The position numbers and the translations under genes are program-made. From Dyella silvae (GTDB lineage: Bacteria; Pseudomonadota; Gammaproteobacteria; Xanthomonadales; Rhodanobacteraceae), in contig NZ_JAPJBQ010000006.1 of the NCBI RefSeq assembly GCF_026421305.1, positions 62,001-126,000 on the forward strand: 64,000 bases of DNA, given 5' to 3'. Of this stretch, positions 9,148 to 17,413 are shown piece by piece. A model generated the notes under the pieces. That model searched no databases and was not told the DNA's origin. It was given only the letters and a program-made list of their open reading frames with translations. Each line of letters starts with the position of its first letter. Positions within the stretch are counted from its first letter, which is position 1.

Positions 9148-9345
9148 AGTGGGGTGCCTCGCAAGACAACCAGCACACCCGACCAGAGGAAGCAAAGCGA
9201 CGTCCCGCCTTAAGCCCTCTCCGCTGTGGCGCGTTGCGGTGTAGCCGTACCGCGTGTCGGATGGATCGATAGGTTCCGATTACCCCAAGCGCCAAGGCTG
9301 GTATTAAACACGACGCTACGAGCCCTTTCAGGCCATTTTCTTTGG

Positions 9346-9381
9346 GTTACTTTTCTTTTGGGCCAGCAAAAGAAAAGTGAC
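9346..9381. other. Long AT-rich hairpin inside a composite intergenic repeat
   Basis: Arms 9346-9360 and 9367-9381 pair at 14 of 15 positions around a 6-base loop. The arms are A/T-rich (TTTTCTTTT against AAAAGAAAA), in strong contrast with the GC-rich surroundings. No gene reads rightward into it, so it is unlikely to be a simple terminator. Confidence 0.75.
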
Positions 9382-9413
9382 TCGGCCTCCGGCAGGAGGT
9401 CGAAACGCCCGCC

Positions 9414-9490
9414 GCGTAGGCGGCACGCTGGCGGGAACGCCACGTTCAGAGCCAAGAGCAAAGTCACTGGATCCCTGCCTTCGCAGGGAT
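9414..9490 (+). repeat. Composite repeat module, copy 1 (shared with 44447-44517)
   Basis: It begins with GCGTAGGCGGCACGCTGGCG, runs through a variable spacer containing GTCACTGG and ends in the 20-base hairpin 9471-9490 (8-bp arms, 4-base loop). The second copy at 44447-44517 has the same order and spacing with compensated changes in the hairpin arms. Confidence 0.8.
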
Positions 9491-9521
9491 AACGATTCTT
9501 ATGAAGCGACAAGGCTAGATT

Positions 9522-9562
9522 GGCCCCTCACCCCAACCCTCTCCCCGAGAGGGAGAGGGAGA
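9522..9562 (+). repeat. CTCTCCCC intergenic repeat, copy 2
   Basis: A shorter copy lacking the GCGAGCACCCG lead, with a slightly changed hairpin. It lies 12 bases beyond the xpsD stop codon and could act as the transcript end of the xps operon, although no T tract is visible. Confidence 0.8.
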
Positions 9563-9574
9563 CAAGTGCACGCG

Positions 9575-11935
9575 TTACGGCTGCGTCGGACTATTCGCAG
9601 CCCGCAACGGCGCCAACGACTCAAACTTCCGCTGATACTCGTCGGTCACCTGCTTGGCCTCATCACTGCTGCCAATCACGCGCGGCGTAATCAGCACAAT
9701 CAGCTCCGTGCGATTGCGATTGCGGCTGGTGGTACCAAACAACCGGCCGATCACCGGGATGCTGTTGAGCCCCGGAATACCGGTATTGGTCGCGCCTTCC
9801 TGCTGCTGGATCAGGCCGCCCAGCAACACCGTCTGGCCACTCTGCACCGCCACTTGCGTCGCCAGCTGACGCTGGCTGATGGTCGGATTGCCGTTCACCG
9901 ACGCCACCGTGGTGTCCACCTGGCTCACCTGCTGGCCGATGTTCATGTACACCAGACCACCCGGATTCACGCGCGGTTGCACGCTGAGAATCACGCCGGT
10001 GTTGAGGTAGTTCACCGAGTTGTAGACGGCCGTGCCCACGCCCGGATTCACGCTGGTCTGGTTGATCGGGATCTGGTCGCCCACCTGGATCTGCGCCATC
10101 TGGTTGTTCATCACCACCATCGACGGCGCGGACAGCGTCTTGGTGTTGCCGCTGATTTCCATCGCGCGCAGCGCCACCTGCAGGTTCTTGTTGACGAACG
10201 AATAGAACAGCGCGTCGCCCGGCGACGAGGCGGTACCGGGGTTGTACTGGTTGCCGCCCTGGCCCAGCGCGCCTTGCAGGTGATCGTTCTTGTCGCCCGG
10301 CGTAAAGGTGCCGTTGCCGTTGTTGGTGCCGCCCGAGAGGCCTTGCAGATACCACTGCACGCCGAACTGGAATTCACCGGTGAGATTCACTTCGAGAATG
10401 CGCGTTTCGATCTGCACCTGTAGCGGCGTGTTGTCGAGGCGCTTGATGGCCGATTCGATCTCCGCCCACTGCGAGGGGCGCGCACGCACCAGCAATTGGT
10501 TGTTCGTGTCCACCGAGCTGATGCGGATGCTGCCATCTTCGGAGGTGTATTGCTGGCCCGGCTGCGTACCGTTGTTGGTGTTGCCGTTACCGAATGCACC
10601 GCCACCAAAACTGGAGGTACCGATGCCACCCTGCTGGCCCGTGCCGCCGTTGCTCAGGCCAGTGCCGTTGTTGAGCCCGCCACTGCCGCCGCTGCCGCCA
10701 ATACCGGTGTTACCACTGCCGATGCCGCCCGTGGTGCTGCTACCGAAACTACCCGCGGTGCTGCCCATGCCGCTGCCCGACCCATTGGCATTCTCGGTCG
10801 AAACAAGGGTGTTGCTGTTGAGGCCCGGTCCGACCTTGCCGGCATTGCCGCCGTTGCCCGACGTGTTGGTGTAGATCTGCGCGAGGTATTGCGCCAGATC
10901 CGAGGCCTTGATGTTGCGCACGTCATACACGAACAGCTCCGGCTCATTGCCGCCGCCGCGGTCGATCCGCGTGATCCAGCTACCGACTTCTTGCAGGTAG
11001 TTGGGCTGCGTGCTGATCACCACCAGCGCGTTGGTGCGTTCAATAGGAATGAAGCGAAGCATGCCTGCCAACGGCGTGTCGCCCTTGGGGCCGAACATCT
11101 GGTCGAGCTGTGGCATCAACTCGGTGACGCCCGCGTGCTGCAGGCTGAAGACACCCACTGACATGCCCCGCAGCCAATCCACGTCGAAGGTCTGCACGCT
11201 GCGCTGGTAATTGGCCAACTCTTGCGGCGTGCCCGACATCACGATCACGTTGCGCGACGAATCGACCAGCAACACGGAGTCCGGCCGGGCAAACGGCTTG
11301 ATCAACTTCTGCATCTCGTTGGCCGAGATGTAACGCAGCGAGAACATGCGCGCCTGCAAGCCCGCTTGTGGTGCTACCGCACCCAGGCTGGGCACGAGGT
11401 TGCCAGCCACCGCGTCCTTCGCGGGCATCACGGTGTAGCGACCATCGCGCTGCACCAGCGCATTGCCGGTCCACGAAAGCAGCGTTTCCAAAATGGGCAG
11501 CGCCTGGCTGCTGTCCACCGGCTCGGAGGTGGAGAACGAAATGTTGCCCTGCACGCCCGGCACGATGGTGTAGTTCTGCTTGAGCAGATCGCCGAGGATC
11601 GCCTTCACCACCGCCTGCACAGGCTGGTTTTCAAAGTTGAAGGTGACGGCGCCTTCGCCCGAGGCGGCTTTACGTGGCTCGGCTACGCCGACGGGCCGTA
11701 CAAACTGGCCGCTGCCCTTGCTGATTTGCGGTTGCACGGCGGCGGGTTCCTGACCCGTGTTGCCACCTTGATGGACCGGTGCGGGCGCAGGTGCAGGCTT
11801 CTCGGTGCCGGCGAGGGCCTCGCGCTGAAGTTCTGCATTGTCACTGGGCTGGGGCAGCGTTTGGCAGCCGGCCAGCCATAAGGCGAGGCTGAGCGTGCCG
11901 ATGCGGTGGATCCGCGAGGTGCGCTGGATGGGCAT
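9575..11935 (-). CDS. xpsD: Type II secretion secretin XpsD (GspD)
   Basis: A 786-residue outer-membrane secretin. The N-terminus is a lipoprotein signal with lipobox LAGC (Cys24). N0/N1 domains follow (VTFNFENQPVQAVVKAIL, about residue 95), then N2-N3 repeats (FSLRYISANEMQKLI; LFVYDVRNIKASDLAQYL). An unusually long Gly/Ser/Asn-rich insert spans about 360-459. The C-terminal secretin barrel follows, with VQIETRILEVNLTGEFQFGV, LSAPSMVVMNNQMAQIQVGD and LLGGLIQQQEGATNTGIPGL. It forms the exit channel for folded exoproteins. As in Xanthomonas it is the last gene of the xps operon, 3 bases after xpsN, which is expected to contact it from the inner membrane. Confidence 0.96.
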   Translation of the reverse strand: MPIQRTSRIHRIGTLSLALWLAGCQTLPQPSDNAELQREALAGTEKPAPAPAPVHQGGNTGQEPAAVQPQISKGSGQFVRPVGVAEPRKAASGEGAVTFNFENQPVQAVVKAILGDLLKQNYTIVPGVQGNISFSTSEPVDSSQALPILETLLSWTGNALVQRDGRYTVMPAKDAVAGNLVPSLGAVAPQAGLQARMFSLRYISANEMQKLIKPFARPDSVLLVDSSRNVIVMSGTPQELANYQRSVQTFDVDWLRGMSVGVFSLQHAGVTELMPQLDQMFGPKGDTPLAGMLRFIPIERTNALVVISTQPNYLQEVGSWITRIDRGGGNEPELFVYDVRNIKASDLAQYLAQIYTNTSGNGGNAGKVGPGLNSNTLVSTENANGSGSGMGSTAGSFGSSTTGGIGSGNTGIGGSGGSGGLNNGTGLSNGGTGQQGGIGTSSFGGGAFGNGNTNNGTQPGQQYTSEDGSIRISSVDTNNQLLVRARPSQWAEIESAIKRLDNTPLQVQIETRILEVNLTGEFQFGVQWYLQGLSGGTNNGNGTFTPGDKNDHLQGALGQGGNQYNPGTASSPGDALFYSFVNKNLQVALRAMEISGNTKTLSAPSMVVMNNQMAQIQVGDQIPINQTSVNPGVGTAVYNSVNYLNTGVILSVQPRVNPGGLVYMNIGQQVSQVDTTVASVNGNPTISQRQLATQVAVQSGQTVLLGGLIQQQEGATNTGIPGLNSIPVIGRLFGTTSRNRNRTELIVLITPRVIGSSDEAKQVTDEYQRKFESLAPLRAANSPTQP

Positions 11936-11938
11936 AAA

Positions 11939-12658
11939 TCAATGAGCTCCTTCGGGATTCGCTACCTGCTGCTGGGCGCGACGCTTCTGAATGGCTTCTC
12001 GCAACTGCCGGATGCGGTCGTTCTGTGCCTCGTTGGAGACTGGCACAGGTCCGCCCGGATTGACGGCAGTAGGCGCCGGTGTGTTCTGCACAGGCATCTG
12101 GTTGACCACCATGCCGCCCGCGGGCGCAGGTACCGGCCCCGGCGGCACGCCCGGCGCGTTGGCGCTCTTGGGCATGTCGATCGGCGCACCGGCCGGCAGT
12201 TCCAGTTCCGTGCGGCCCGACGCCGACTCGAACACGGCCGCGCGCGGCTTGAGTTCGGCAAGGCGCCAGCTGCCATCTGGCAGCATGTCGCCCTGGCGTA
12301 CACGTACTTCGTGGTCGCCGCTCTTGTCGCGCAACAAGGCCATGTGCAATGACGGCGTGAGGATGATGCCGGTGAGCTGCATGTCGCCGAGGCTGGCGCC
12401 TCCGCCACTGGCCGCGCGCAGCCCGGGCTTGCGATCGGGGTTGAACAACGGCTGCGTCCACACACTCGAGAACTGGGCCAGCGGCACGGGGGGCGGCAGG
12501 CCCTGATCATGCGTCTGCGGCAACGGCGCGGCAGCGCGCGGCGGCCCCCAGTGGACGCCACGCCCCACACCGGCGAGCAGCACCAACAGCAAGAGGCCCA
12601 TCGCTGCGGCCACACCCGCCAATACAGGGGTCAGACGACGCTGGGCGGCGGCATTCAC
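11939..12658 (-). CDS. xpsN: Type II secretion protein XpsN (GspC-like linker)
   Basis: A 239-residue inner-membrane protein with one transmembrane segment at about 11-32 and a periplasmic part. The segment FSSVWTQPLFNPDRKP resembles the start of the GspC homology region. LTGIILTPSLHMALLRD and the following beta strands to about 155 match the HR domain fold. A Pro-rich linker and a charged C-terminal helix (RIRQLREAIQKRRAQQQ) complete it. In Xanthomonas, XpsN joins the XpsL-XpsM platform to the secretin XpsD and takes the role of GspC. Its start overlaps the xpsM stop as ATGA. No separate gspC is present. Confidence 0.88.
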   Translation of the reverse strand: MNAAAQRRLTPVLAGVAAAMGLLLLVLLAGVGRGVHWGPPRAAAPLPQTHDQGLPPPVPLAQFSSVWTQPLFNPDRKPGLRAASGGGASLGDMQLTGIILTPSLHMALLRDKSGDHEVRVRQGDMLPDGSWRLAELKPRAAVFESASGRTELELPAGAPIDMPKSANAPGVPPGPVPAPAGGMVVNQMPVQNTPAPTAVNPGGPVPVSNEAQNDRIRQLREAIQKRRAQQQVANPEGAH

Positions 12659-13287
12659 GGCGCACCTCCCTGCGTCTGGTCGCCCGTGGCAGCACGTGGC
12701 TGATGCACGTAGCCGGACAAGGTGAACTGCACTTCCAACGGCGCACTCGCCTGCTGCATGGCAGCGACCGGGTTGCGATAGATGCTCAGATCATCTACGA
12801 ACAGATACGGTGTGCCCTGCTCCAGATCGTGCAGCGTTTCTGCCAGCGGCTGCACGTCGCAGCGCAGGCTGATGCTCACCGCTACCTTGCGGTAGGGCTC
12901 ATCCGGCGCCGCCGGTGGATTGGTCACCGGCATCTTCTGCGTCACGTCGCAGGCGCCGCCCTGCAGATGCGCGCCCACGGCATCCACCACGCGCTGCATC
13001 AGGCCGGCGGCCGCGGCGTTCGGATCATCCTCGGGCAGAAACGCATGACTGGCCGCCTGCCCCGCACCCATTGCCGCGATGCGCTGCTGCAGTTGCGGCT
13101 TCTCGGCGATGGCGGCGGCGTAGCGCGCATGAGTGTCACGCAGATCGTCCATCTCGTTGTGAATGCTCAACAGCGGCGACACAAACCACCAGTGCAGCAA
13201 CGCGAAGTACGCGATCACCAGCACTACCGCCAGCAACAGCATGGCGGCAATGCGGCTTTCGCGCGGCTTCATGGCATCCAGCTTCAT
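12655..13287 (-). CDS. xpsM: Type II secretion protein XpsM (GspM)
   Basis: A 210-residue bitopic inner-membrane protein: short cytoplasmic tail (MKLDAMKPRESR), one transmembrane helix at about 13-32, a coiled segment to about 75 and a ferredoxin-like periplasmic domain. The ATG at 13287 forms an ATGA overlap with the xpsL stop; the frame remains open further upstream but only inside xpsL. GspM binds GspL and stabilises it in the assembly platform. Two Cys residues (in GGACDVTQK and LRCDVQPL) could form a periplasmic disulphide. Confidence 0.9.
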   Translation of the reverse strand: MKLDAMKPRESRIAAMLLLAVVLVIAYFALLHWWFVSPLLSIHNEMDDLRDTHARYAAAIAEKPQLQQRIAAMGAGQAASHAFLPEDDPNAAAAGLMQRVVDAVGAHLQGGACDVTQKMPVTNPPAAPDEPYRKVAVSISLRCDVQPLAETLHDLEQGTPYLFVDDLSIYRNPVAAMQQASAPLEVQFTLSGYVHQPRAATGDQTQGGAP

Positions 13288-14456
13288 GGCGCGCCTCCGG
13301 CCGTGGCCGGCGCCGGCTTGGGCTTGGCTTCGACGGGCTTGCGCAGCTGCGCCACCATGTAGAAACGTTCCTTGCCGGTCGACGGGTCGGCCTGGATGGT
13401 GCCCTGGAAATTGGCATCCGTGATGACGGTGGAACCCTTGAACGCATCCACCAGACGCGCGGCCTGCGGGCTCTGCCCCTGGAAGCCGACCTGCCCGGCG
13501 TTGTCGATGCTCAAGCGTTCCAGCCACGCATTGGTCGGCAGGCGCTGGCTGATGTCCTGCAACACCGCCAACGCCGATACGGTATGCGCTTTGCGTTGGG
13601 CCAGAAAGCCGGCTGCGCCCGCGTTATCCTGCAATTGCTGCCGCAGCGTGGACACCTGTTGCGCCTCGGCACGCATGCCTTCGACGTCGTTGCGCATCTG
13701 TTCCAACGCGCTTTCGCGGTTATGCACGAACTCCAGCAGCGTCAGCAACAACAGCACCAACGCGGCAGCGGCCAGCGCGAGATTCAGACGCTGCCGCGGA
13801 TGCTGCCGGCGCGGCGTCAGTTCCGCGGGCAACAGATTGGCGCCGAGACGGTCATTGCCTGCCAGCACGTCCACCGCATCCACCTGCAGACCCGATGCGG
13901 CCAGTTTGGCCAGCAGCGGATCAAGCGTGGCGCGCGGCACGACCACCAGCTCCGCCGCAAAACGCCCCACCGGCGCGGAGGCGCGCGTTTCGCGCACGTC
14001 GTAGCGCACCTGTTCGACGCGGAACGGGGTCTGGCGATCCATCTCGAACGCGCCGATCTGGCGCAGGTTGTCGCGCGCCGCCAGCGGCAGACTCAGGCGT
14101 GGGCGCAGCACATCGGTCGTGCTCAAACACAGCGCCAGACGCAAGTCCTCGGTATCGACGCCACGCACGGCGTCGCCCAGTGCCACTTGCTGGCCAGCGG
14201 CATCGAGCTGGGTATGCCAGCGGGACAGCACGTGCGGCTCACCGGCCTTGCGCACCACCCAGTCGTCGCCCTCGTGCTGCAGCAGATGCCAGGCCAGCCC
14301 GGTGGCGAACTGCGCGCGCCAGCGCGCGGGCAGCAGCGCGGACAACTCATGTCCCCACCACGCCAGAAAACGCGGCAGCGGCGAAGCGCGCCATGCGCGG
14401 CGTGCGCGGTCGAGCTGCAGTCGCAGTGGCTGCGTAGCCGTACTAGCCGTAGTCAT
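13284..14456 (-). CDS. xpsL: Type II secretion protein XpsL (GspL)
   Basis: A 390-residue bitopic protein. The N-terminal cytoplasmic actin-like domain (about 1-215) recruits the ATPase XpsE. A transmembrane helix spans about 222-242 (ALAAAALVLLLLTLLEF). A coiled coil follows (MRNDVEGMRAEAQQVSTLR), then a periplasmic PilN/GspL-type domain (LPTNAWLERLSIDNAGQVGF). GspL couples ATP hydrolysis by GspE to the membrane platform. The gene overlaps xpsK and xpsM by ATGA at both ends, suggesting translational coupling and fixed stoichiometry. Confidence 0.92.
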   Translation of the reverse strand: MTTASTATQPLRLQLDRARRAWRASPLPRFLAWWGHELSALLPARWRAQFATGLAWHLLQHEGDDWVVRKAGEPHVLSRWHTQLDAAGQQVALGDAVRGVDTEDLRLALCLSTTDVLRPRLSLPLAARDNLRQIGAFEMDRQTPFRVEQVRYDVRETRASAPVGRFAAELVVVPRATLDPLLAKLAASGLQVDAVDVLAGNDRLGANLLPAELTPRRQHPRQRLNLALAAAALVLLLLTLLEFVHNRESALEQMRNDVEGMRAEAQQVSTLRQQLQDNAGAAGFLAQRKAHTVSALAVLQDISQRLPTNAWLERLSIDNAGQVGFQGQSPQAARLVDAFKGSTVITDANFQGTIQADPSTGKERFYMVAQLRKPVEAKPKPAPATAGGAP

Positions 14457-15316
14457 TCCCCGTCACCCTCCTGCCAACGCAGTACCGCGTACGGCAACGC
14501 GCCCGGGCGATTGCCCTGCAGCCGTACCGTGGCGCGCACGACGGCGCGTGTGCCGTCGGCCAGCGTGGCCTCCGCGCGAATACTATGCGTTACTCCCTGC
14601 ATACCGGCTAGGGCCGCCGCCGGCGGCGCTGCCAAACGGGCGGCCAGGATGGCCTGAGCCTGCTGCGCCGTCATGCCGGGAATGGCCTGCAATGCCAACG
14701 GCGGCGCCGTGGCGGGATCGGGGCTCTGCCGGCCGGACCACAGCGTGACCTGCGAGGCCACCTTGCGATACACCGCCGGGTCCATGCCCAGCACCATCTG
14801 CAATTCCTCGACGCTGCCAAACGGGCCATGCCGGGGACCGTAGTCGCGGCCCGCCTGCGCATAGGTCATGTTGGGCACGCTGCCCGGCGGCGTGTAAGCG
14901 AAACTGCGCCAGTCCACGATGTTGCGCACCAGCGCCTGCGCCGCGTTGTCGGCCATGCCAGCTGCGCGAAACAGGTTCTGCAGTACGTCGGGCGACGCGG
15001 CGTTGAGATCCACTTTGCCGACTTCACTGACGACGCTGATGCTGACCTTGGCGCCATCGAACTCAAACGGATACACGCGTCCGTCGGGCGTCCAGCGTTG
15101 CGGCGCTTGCGGATCCTGCAGGGCATAGATGGCGCGCATCAGGCCCGCTTCGGCGGCGTAATGGGCTTGCGTCTGGGCGAACTGGAAACGCGCCTGCAAC
15201 CCCTCGGTGCGTGCCAGCACGGCGTAACCGCCAAGCAGGATGGCCAGCAGCGTGCAGGCCCACAACACGACCAGCAAGGCCACGCCACGCTGACGCTGGT
15301 GGAGGGCGTACGTCAT
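14453..15316 (-). CDS. xpsK: Minor pseudopilin XpsK (GspK)
   Basis: A 287-residue protein with a prepilin-type leader (MTYALHQRQRGVALLVVLWA). The residue five after the cleavage glycine is not Glu, as is normal for GspK and unlike other pseudopilins. The globular part has VGKVDLNAASPDVLQNLF and ALVRNIVDWRS, matching the GspK helix-hairpin-like insert. With I and J it caps the pseudopilus. The start at 15316 overlaps the xpsJ stop as ATGA. An upstream in-frame extension lies entirely inside xpsJ and was rejected. Confidence 0.92.
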   Translation of the reverse strand: MTYALHQRQRGVALLVVLWACTLLAILLGGYAVLARTEGLQARFQFAQTQAHYAAEAGLMRAIYALQDPQAPQRWTPDGRVYPFEFDGAKVSISVVSEVGKVDLNAASPDVLQNLFRAAGMADNAAQALVRNIVDWRSFAYTPPGSVPNMTYAQAGRDYGPRHGPFGSVEELQMVLGMDPAVYRKVASQVTLWSGRQSPDPATAPPLALQAIPGMTAQQAQAILAARLAAPPAAALAGMQGVTHSIRAEATLADGTRAVVRATVRLQGNRPGALPYAVLRWQEGDGE

Positions 15317-16029
15317 TGCGGACTCCGCCGCTGCAGGCCTTGCAGCAGGTCGGCCTGACCCTGCGTGGCGGAGGCATCCACCCGCAGCGGTGCGTCGAGC
15401 CCTGGCCAGAACGTGGTGCCATCCAGCTGCAGGGCGATGCGCACGATGCGCGGCATGGCGCGGCTGTCGTTCCACTGATCGCGCCATTCGCCCGGCATCT
15501 GCGGTGTGTCGGCGGTGCGATAGCTGAAGCTGCCGCTGCGAATGCCGTCCACCAGCACTTCGGGCTCGCCCAGAGCATGCGGTTCGCTACCGTCTGGTGG
15601 CATGAGCGCAAAGCTTGCCTCCAGCCGCGTGCCGCCCTTGCCGTTGGGCACCAGCTTCAATCGCTGCAGTTGTGGCCCCAGCCGGCCCAGGTAACCGGGC
15701 AACGGCGCCACGAACAGAAGTTCGTTGGCATTGCCCTTGAAGAACAATGGATCACCTTTGTCATTGCGAGCCAGCGGCACGGCGCGTGCCTGCGCCAGCT
15801 CGCGGCGCAGAAACTGCTGGGCCGAGCGCACCTCGTCGAGGCGTTCGATCGAAGCCTCGCCCGAGCGCACCGCGTGGGTGGCCGTGCGCACGCCGGCGTA
15901 GATGCCAAGCAGCAACAAGGCGAACAACGCCAGCGCGCCAAGCACTTCGAGCAAGGTAAAGCCGCGTGACCGCAACGCCGCACGACAGGTGGCGCGGATT
16001 TCGGCGTTGCGGGCGCGCACCGGCGTCAT
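15313..16029 (-). CDS. xpsJ: Minor pseudopilin XpsJ (GspJ)
   Basis: A 238-residue pseudopilin. After a leader of about 22 residues comes the prepilin peptidase motif RGFTLLEVL with Glu5, then the hydrophobic helix. The globular domain has DGIRSGSFSYRTADTPQMPGEW and a conserved P-R-I-V-R-I strand typical of GspJ. The ATG at 16029 makes an ATGA overlap with xpsI. It is part of the tip complex I-J-K. Cleavage and methylation need a prepilin peptidase (PilD/XpsO), which is not encoded in this window. Confidence 0.92.
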   Translation of the reverse strand: MTPVRARNAEIRATCRAALRSRGFTLLEVLGALALFALLLLGIYAGVRTATHAVRSGEASIERLDEVRSAQQFLRRELAQARAVPLARNDKGDPLFFKGNANELLFVAPLPGYLGRLGPQLQRLKLVPNGKGGTRLEASFALMPPDGSEPHALGEPEVLVDGIRSGSFSYRTADTPQMPGEWRDQWNDSRAMPRIVRIALQLDGTTFWPGLDAPLRVDASATQGQADLLQGLQRRSPQ

Positions 16030-16418
16030 GCGGTCTTCACCGGCCCAAGCATGCGCAGCGTGCTGAAATGCGCGGAGCGTTCGCGCGAACGCGTGCCCCA
16101 GAACACATCCAGATCGAGCTTCATGATCTGCATGGGCGCGTTTGCATCGGCCGGACCCGCATGCCAGGGCGTTACCACGAGACGCCAACGGTAGTGTTCG
16201 TCAAACCGGCCTTCGCGCGTGCCCGGTTGCAGCGGTGCGGTGATATCGACGGTATCGAGCAGGTTGCGTGCCCACAGGGCCGCCTGACTGTGATCGTCCG
16301 CGTTGCGCGTCAACGCCACCGAGCTGCCCGCCACCTGCATCAGCGCGACAAATGCGATCGCCAGCAGCAACGTCGCCGCAATCACTTCCAGCAGACTGAA
16401 GCCGCGCGCGTGCTTCAT
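16026..16418 (-). CDS. xpsI: Minor pseudopilin XpsI (GspI)
   Basis: A 130-residue pseudopilin with a very short leader and the motif ARGFSLLEVIAATLLLAIAF (Glu5 present). The remainder shows ALWARNLLDTV and a YRWRLVV strand, as in GspI. The start at 16418 overlaps the xpsH stop (ATGA); the longer open frame upstream is inside xpsH. It nucleates the pseudopilus tip with J and K. Confidence 0.9.
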   Translation of the reverse strand: MKHARGFSLLEVIAATLLLAIAFVALMQVAGSSVALTRNADDHSQAALWARNLLDTVDITAPLQPGTREGRFDEHYRWRLVVTPWHAGPADANAPMQIMKLDLDVFWGTRSRERSAHFSTLRMLGPVKTA

Positions 16419-16927
16419 AGCTTGGCACTCACGTCGGCGACGCTGACGGCACCCGTCAGCCACGCCACATTCACCTGCCACTGGCGGCGCTCGCGCTGCA
16501 GCGTGATATGGCCACCGGTGGAGCTGCCGTCCGGAAAGAAGCGGATGCGGCCGGTGGTGGCGTTGACCTGATCTTCCTTCGCGCTGGTGATACCAATGCG
16601 CATGCCAGAAGGCAGCCGCACCGGCTTGCCTTCATCCGCGCGATAGGTGTTGCCGCGGATATCCACGTCGAAAGTGTGCTCGTTGCCGTGCACGATGGCC
16701 TGAGTACGCGTGGCACGCAGCGCCGCGGCCAGTTCACCGCTCGCCGCACTCACGCGCGCGCTTGCGAGACCCTGCGTCACCGACACCGCCACGGCAGCCG
16801 CGGCAATGCCGATCAACAGAATCACCGCGAGCATTTCCAGCAAGGTGAAGCCACCTTGCGCACAGCGCTGCGCCCTTGCCAGAGGCGAGAGCGACGTGAT
16901 GGGTGCGCGTGGTGGCTTCGCCGGCAT
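16415..16927 (-). CDS. xpsH: Minor pseudopilin XpsH (GspH)
   Basis: A 170-residue pseudopilin with a longer than usual leader of about 25 residues, then QGGFTLLEMLAVILLIGIA with Glu5. The GspH beta-rich domain contains ALRATRTQAIVHGNEHTFDV and IRFFPDGSSTGGHITL, a strong GspH/FimT signature. It links the major pseudopilin shaft to the I-J-K tip. It lies 5 bases after xpsG. Confidence 0.92.
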   Translation of the reverse strand: MPAKPPRAPITSLSPLARAQRCAQGGFTLLEMLAVILLIGIAAAAVAVSVTQGLASARVSAASGELAAALRATRTQAIVHGNEHTFDVDIRGNTYRADEGKPVRLPSGMRIGITSAKEDQVNATTGRIRFFPDGSSTGGHITLQRERRQWQVNVAWLTGAVSVADVSAKL

Positions 16928-16932
16928 CGCGG

Positions 16933-17358
16933 TTACTGCCAGTTGCCTACGTCGGCGTTGTAACCGTCGCCGCCGGGCTTGCCGTCCTGGCCGTAGAAGA
17001 TCAGATCGAAGTTGCCGTGATCACCGGGATACTTGTAGCCAAAATCATGGCCCCACGGATCGTGCAGCTCCGACTCTTTCGCATAGGGGCCCTGCCAGTT
17101 GCGTGCGCTGGCGGGCTTCACCAGCAGATCCTGCAGCTGTTGCGGCGGGGTGCCGTTATCCAGCGCGTAGTTCTCGATCTTCTGGCTCAGCGTGGTGAGC
17201 TGCGCCTTGCCGGCACCGTATTTGCCCTTGTCGACATTCTTGCCGACCTGGGTCACCACCACCGCACCGATGATGCCGATCAACACGATCACCGCCAGCA
17301 TTTCCAGTAGCGTGAAGCCGCGCGTGAGGCTTAGGCGGCGGATAGTCCGTTGTTGCAT
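16933..17358 (-). CDS. xpsG: Major pseudopilin XpsG (GspG)
   Basis: A 141-residue major pseudopilin. The leader MQQRTIRRLSLTRG is followed by FTLLEMLAVIVLIGIIGAVV with Glu5. The C-terminal part has the GspG calcium-site region (WGHDFGYKYPGDHGNFDLIF) and GQDGKPGGDGYNADVGNW, nearly diagnostic for GspG. The start at 17358 has GAGGT 8 bases upstream; the frame extends to 17400 without added homology. It polymerises into the periplasmic pseudopilus that pushes substrates through XpsD. Confidence 0.95.
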   Translation of the reverse strand: MQQRTIRRLSLTRGFTLLEMLAVIVLIGIIGAVVVTQVGKNVDKGKYGAGKAQLTTLSQKIENYALDNGTPPQQLQDLLVKPASARNWQGPYAKESELHDPWGHDFGYKYPGDHGNFDLIFYGQDGKPGGDGYNADVGNWQ

Positions 17359-17413
17359 GGGCGAATACCTCGTGGTCGTCAATCGGGGGAGACACGTCAT
17401 CGGACAACGCGAC

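Larger units (their letters stand above)
9025..9574. other. Repeat-rich intergenic region between hrpB and xpsD
   Basis: About 550 bases without a credible gene. It contains two copies of the CTCTCCCC repeat (9098-9147 and 9522-9562), a long AT-rich hairpin (9346-9381), a module shared with 44447-44517 (9414-9490) and a 20-base palindrome (9471-9490). hrpB reads away from this region to the left and xpsD reads towards it, so it holds the hrpB promoter and the end of the xps transcript. Confidence 0.8.

Noticed and set aside
9025-9574. CRISPR array in the repeat-rich spacer
   Set aside because: Repeats are few, of different families and not regularly spaced.
12915-14657. A 580-codon plus-strand open frame across xpsL and xpsM
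   Set aside because: Antisense to genes that match the Xanthomonas xps order; composition is Arg/Ala-rich and not protein-like.
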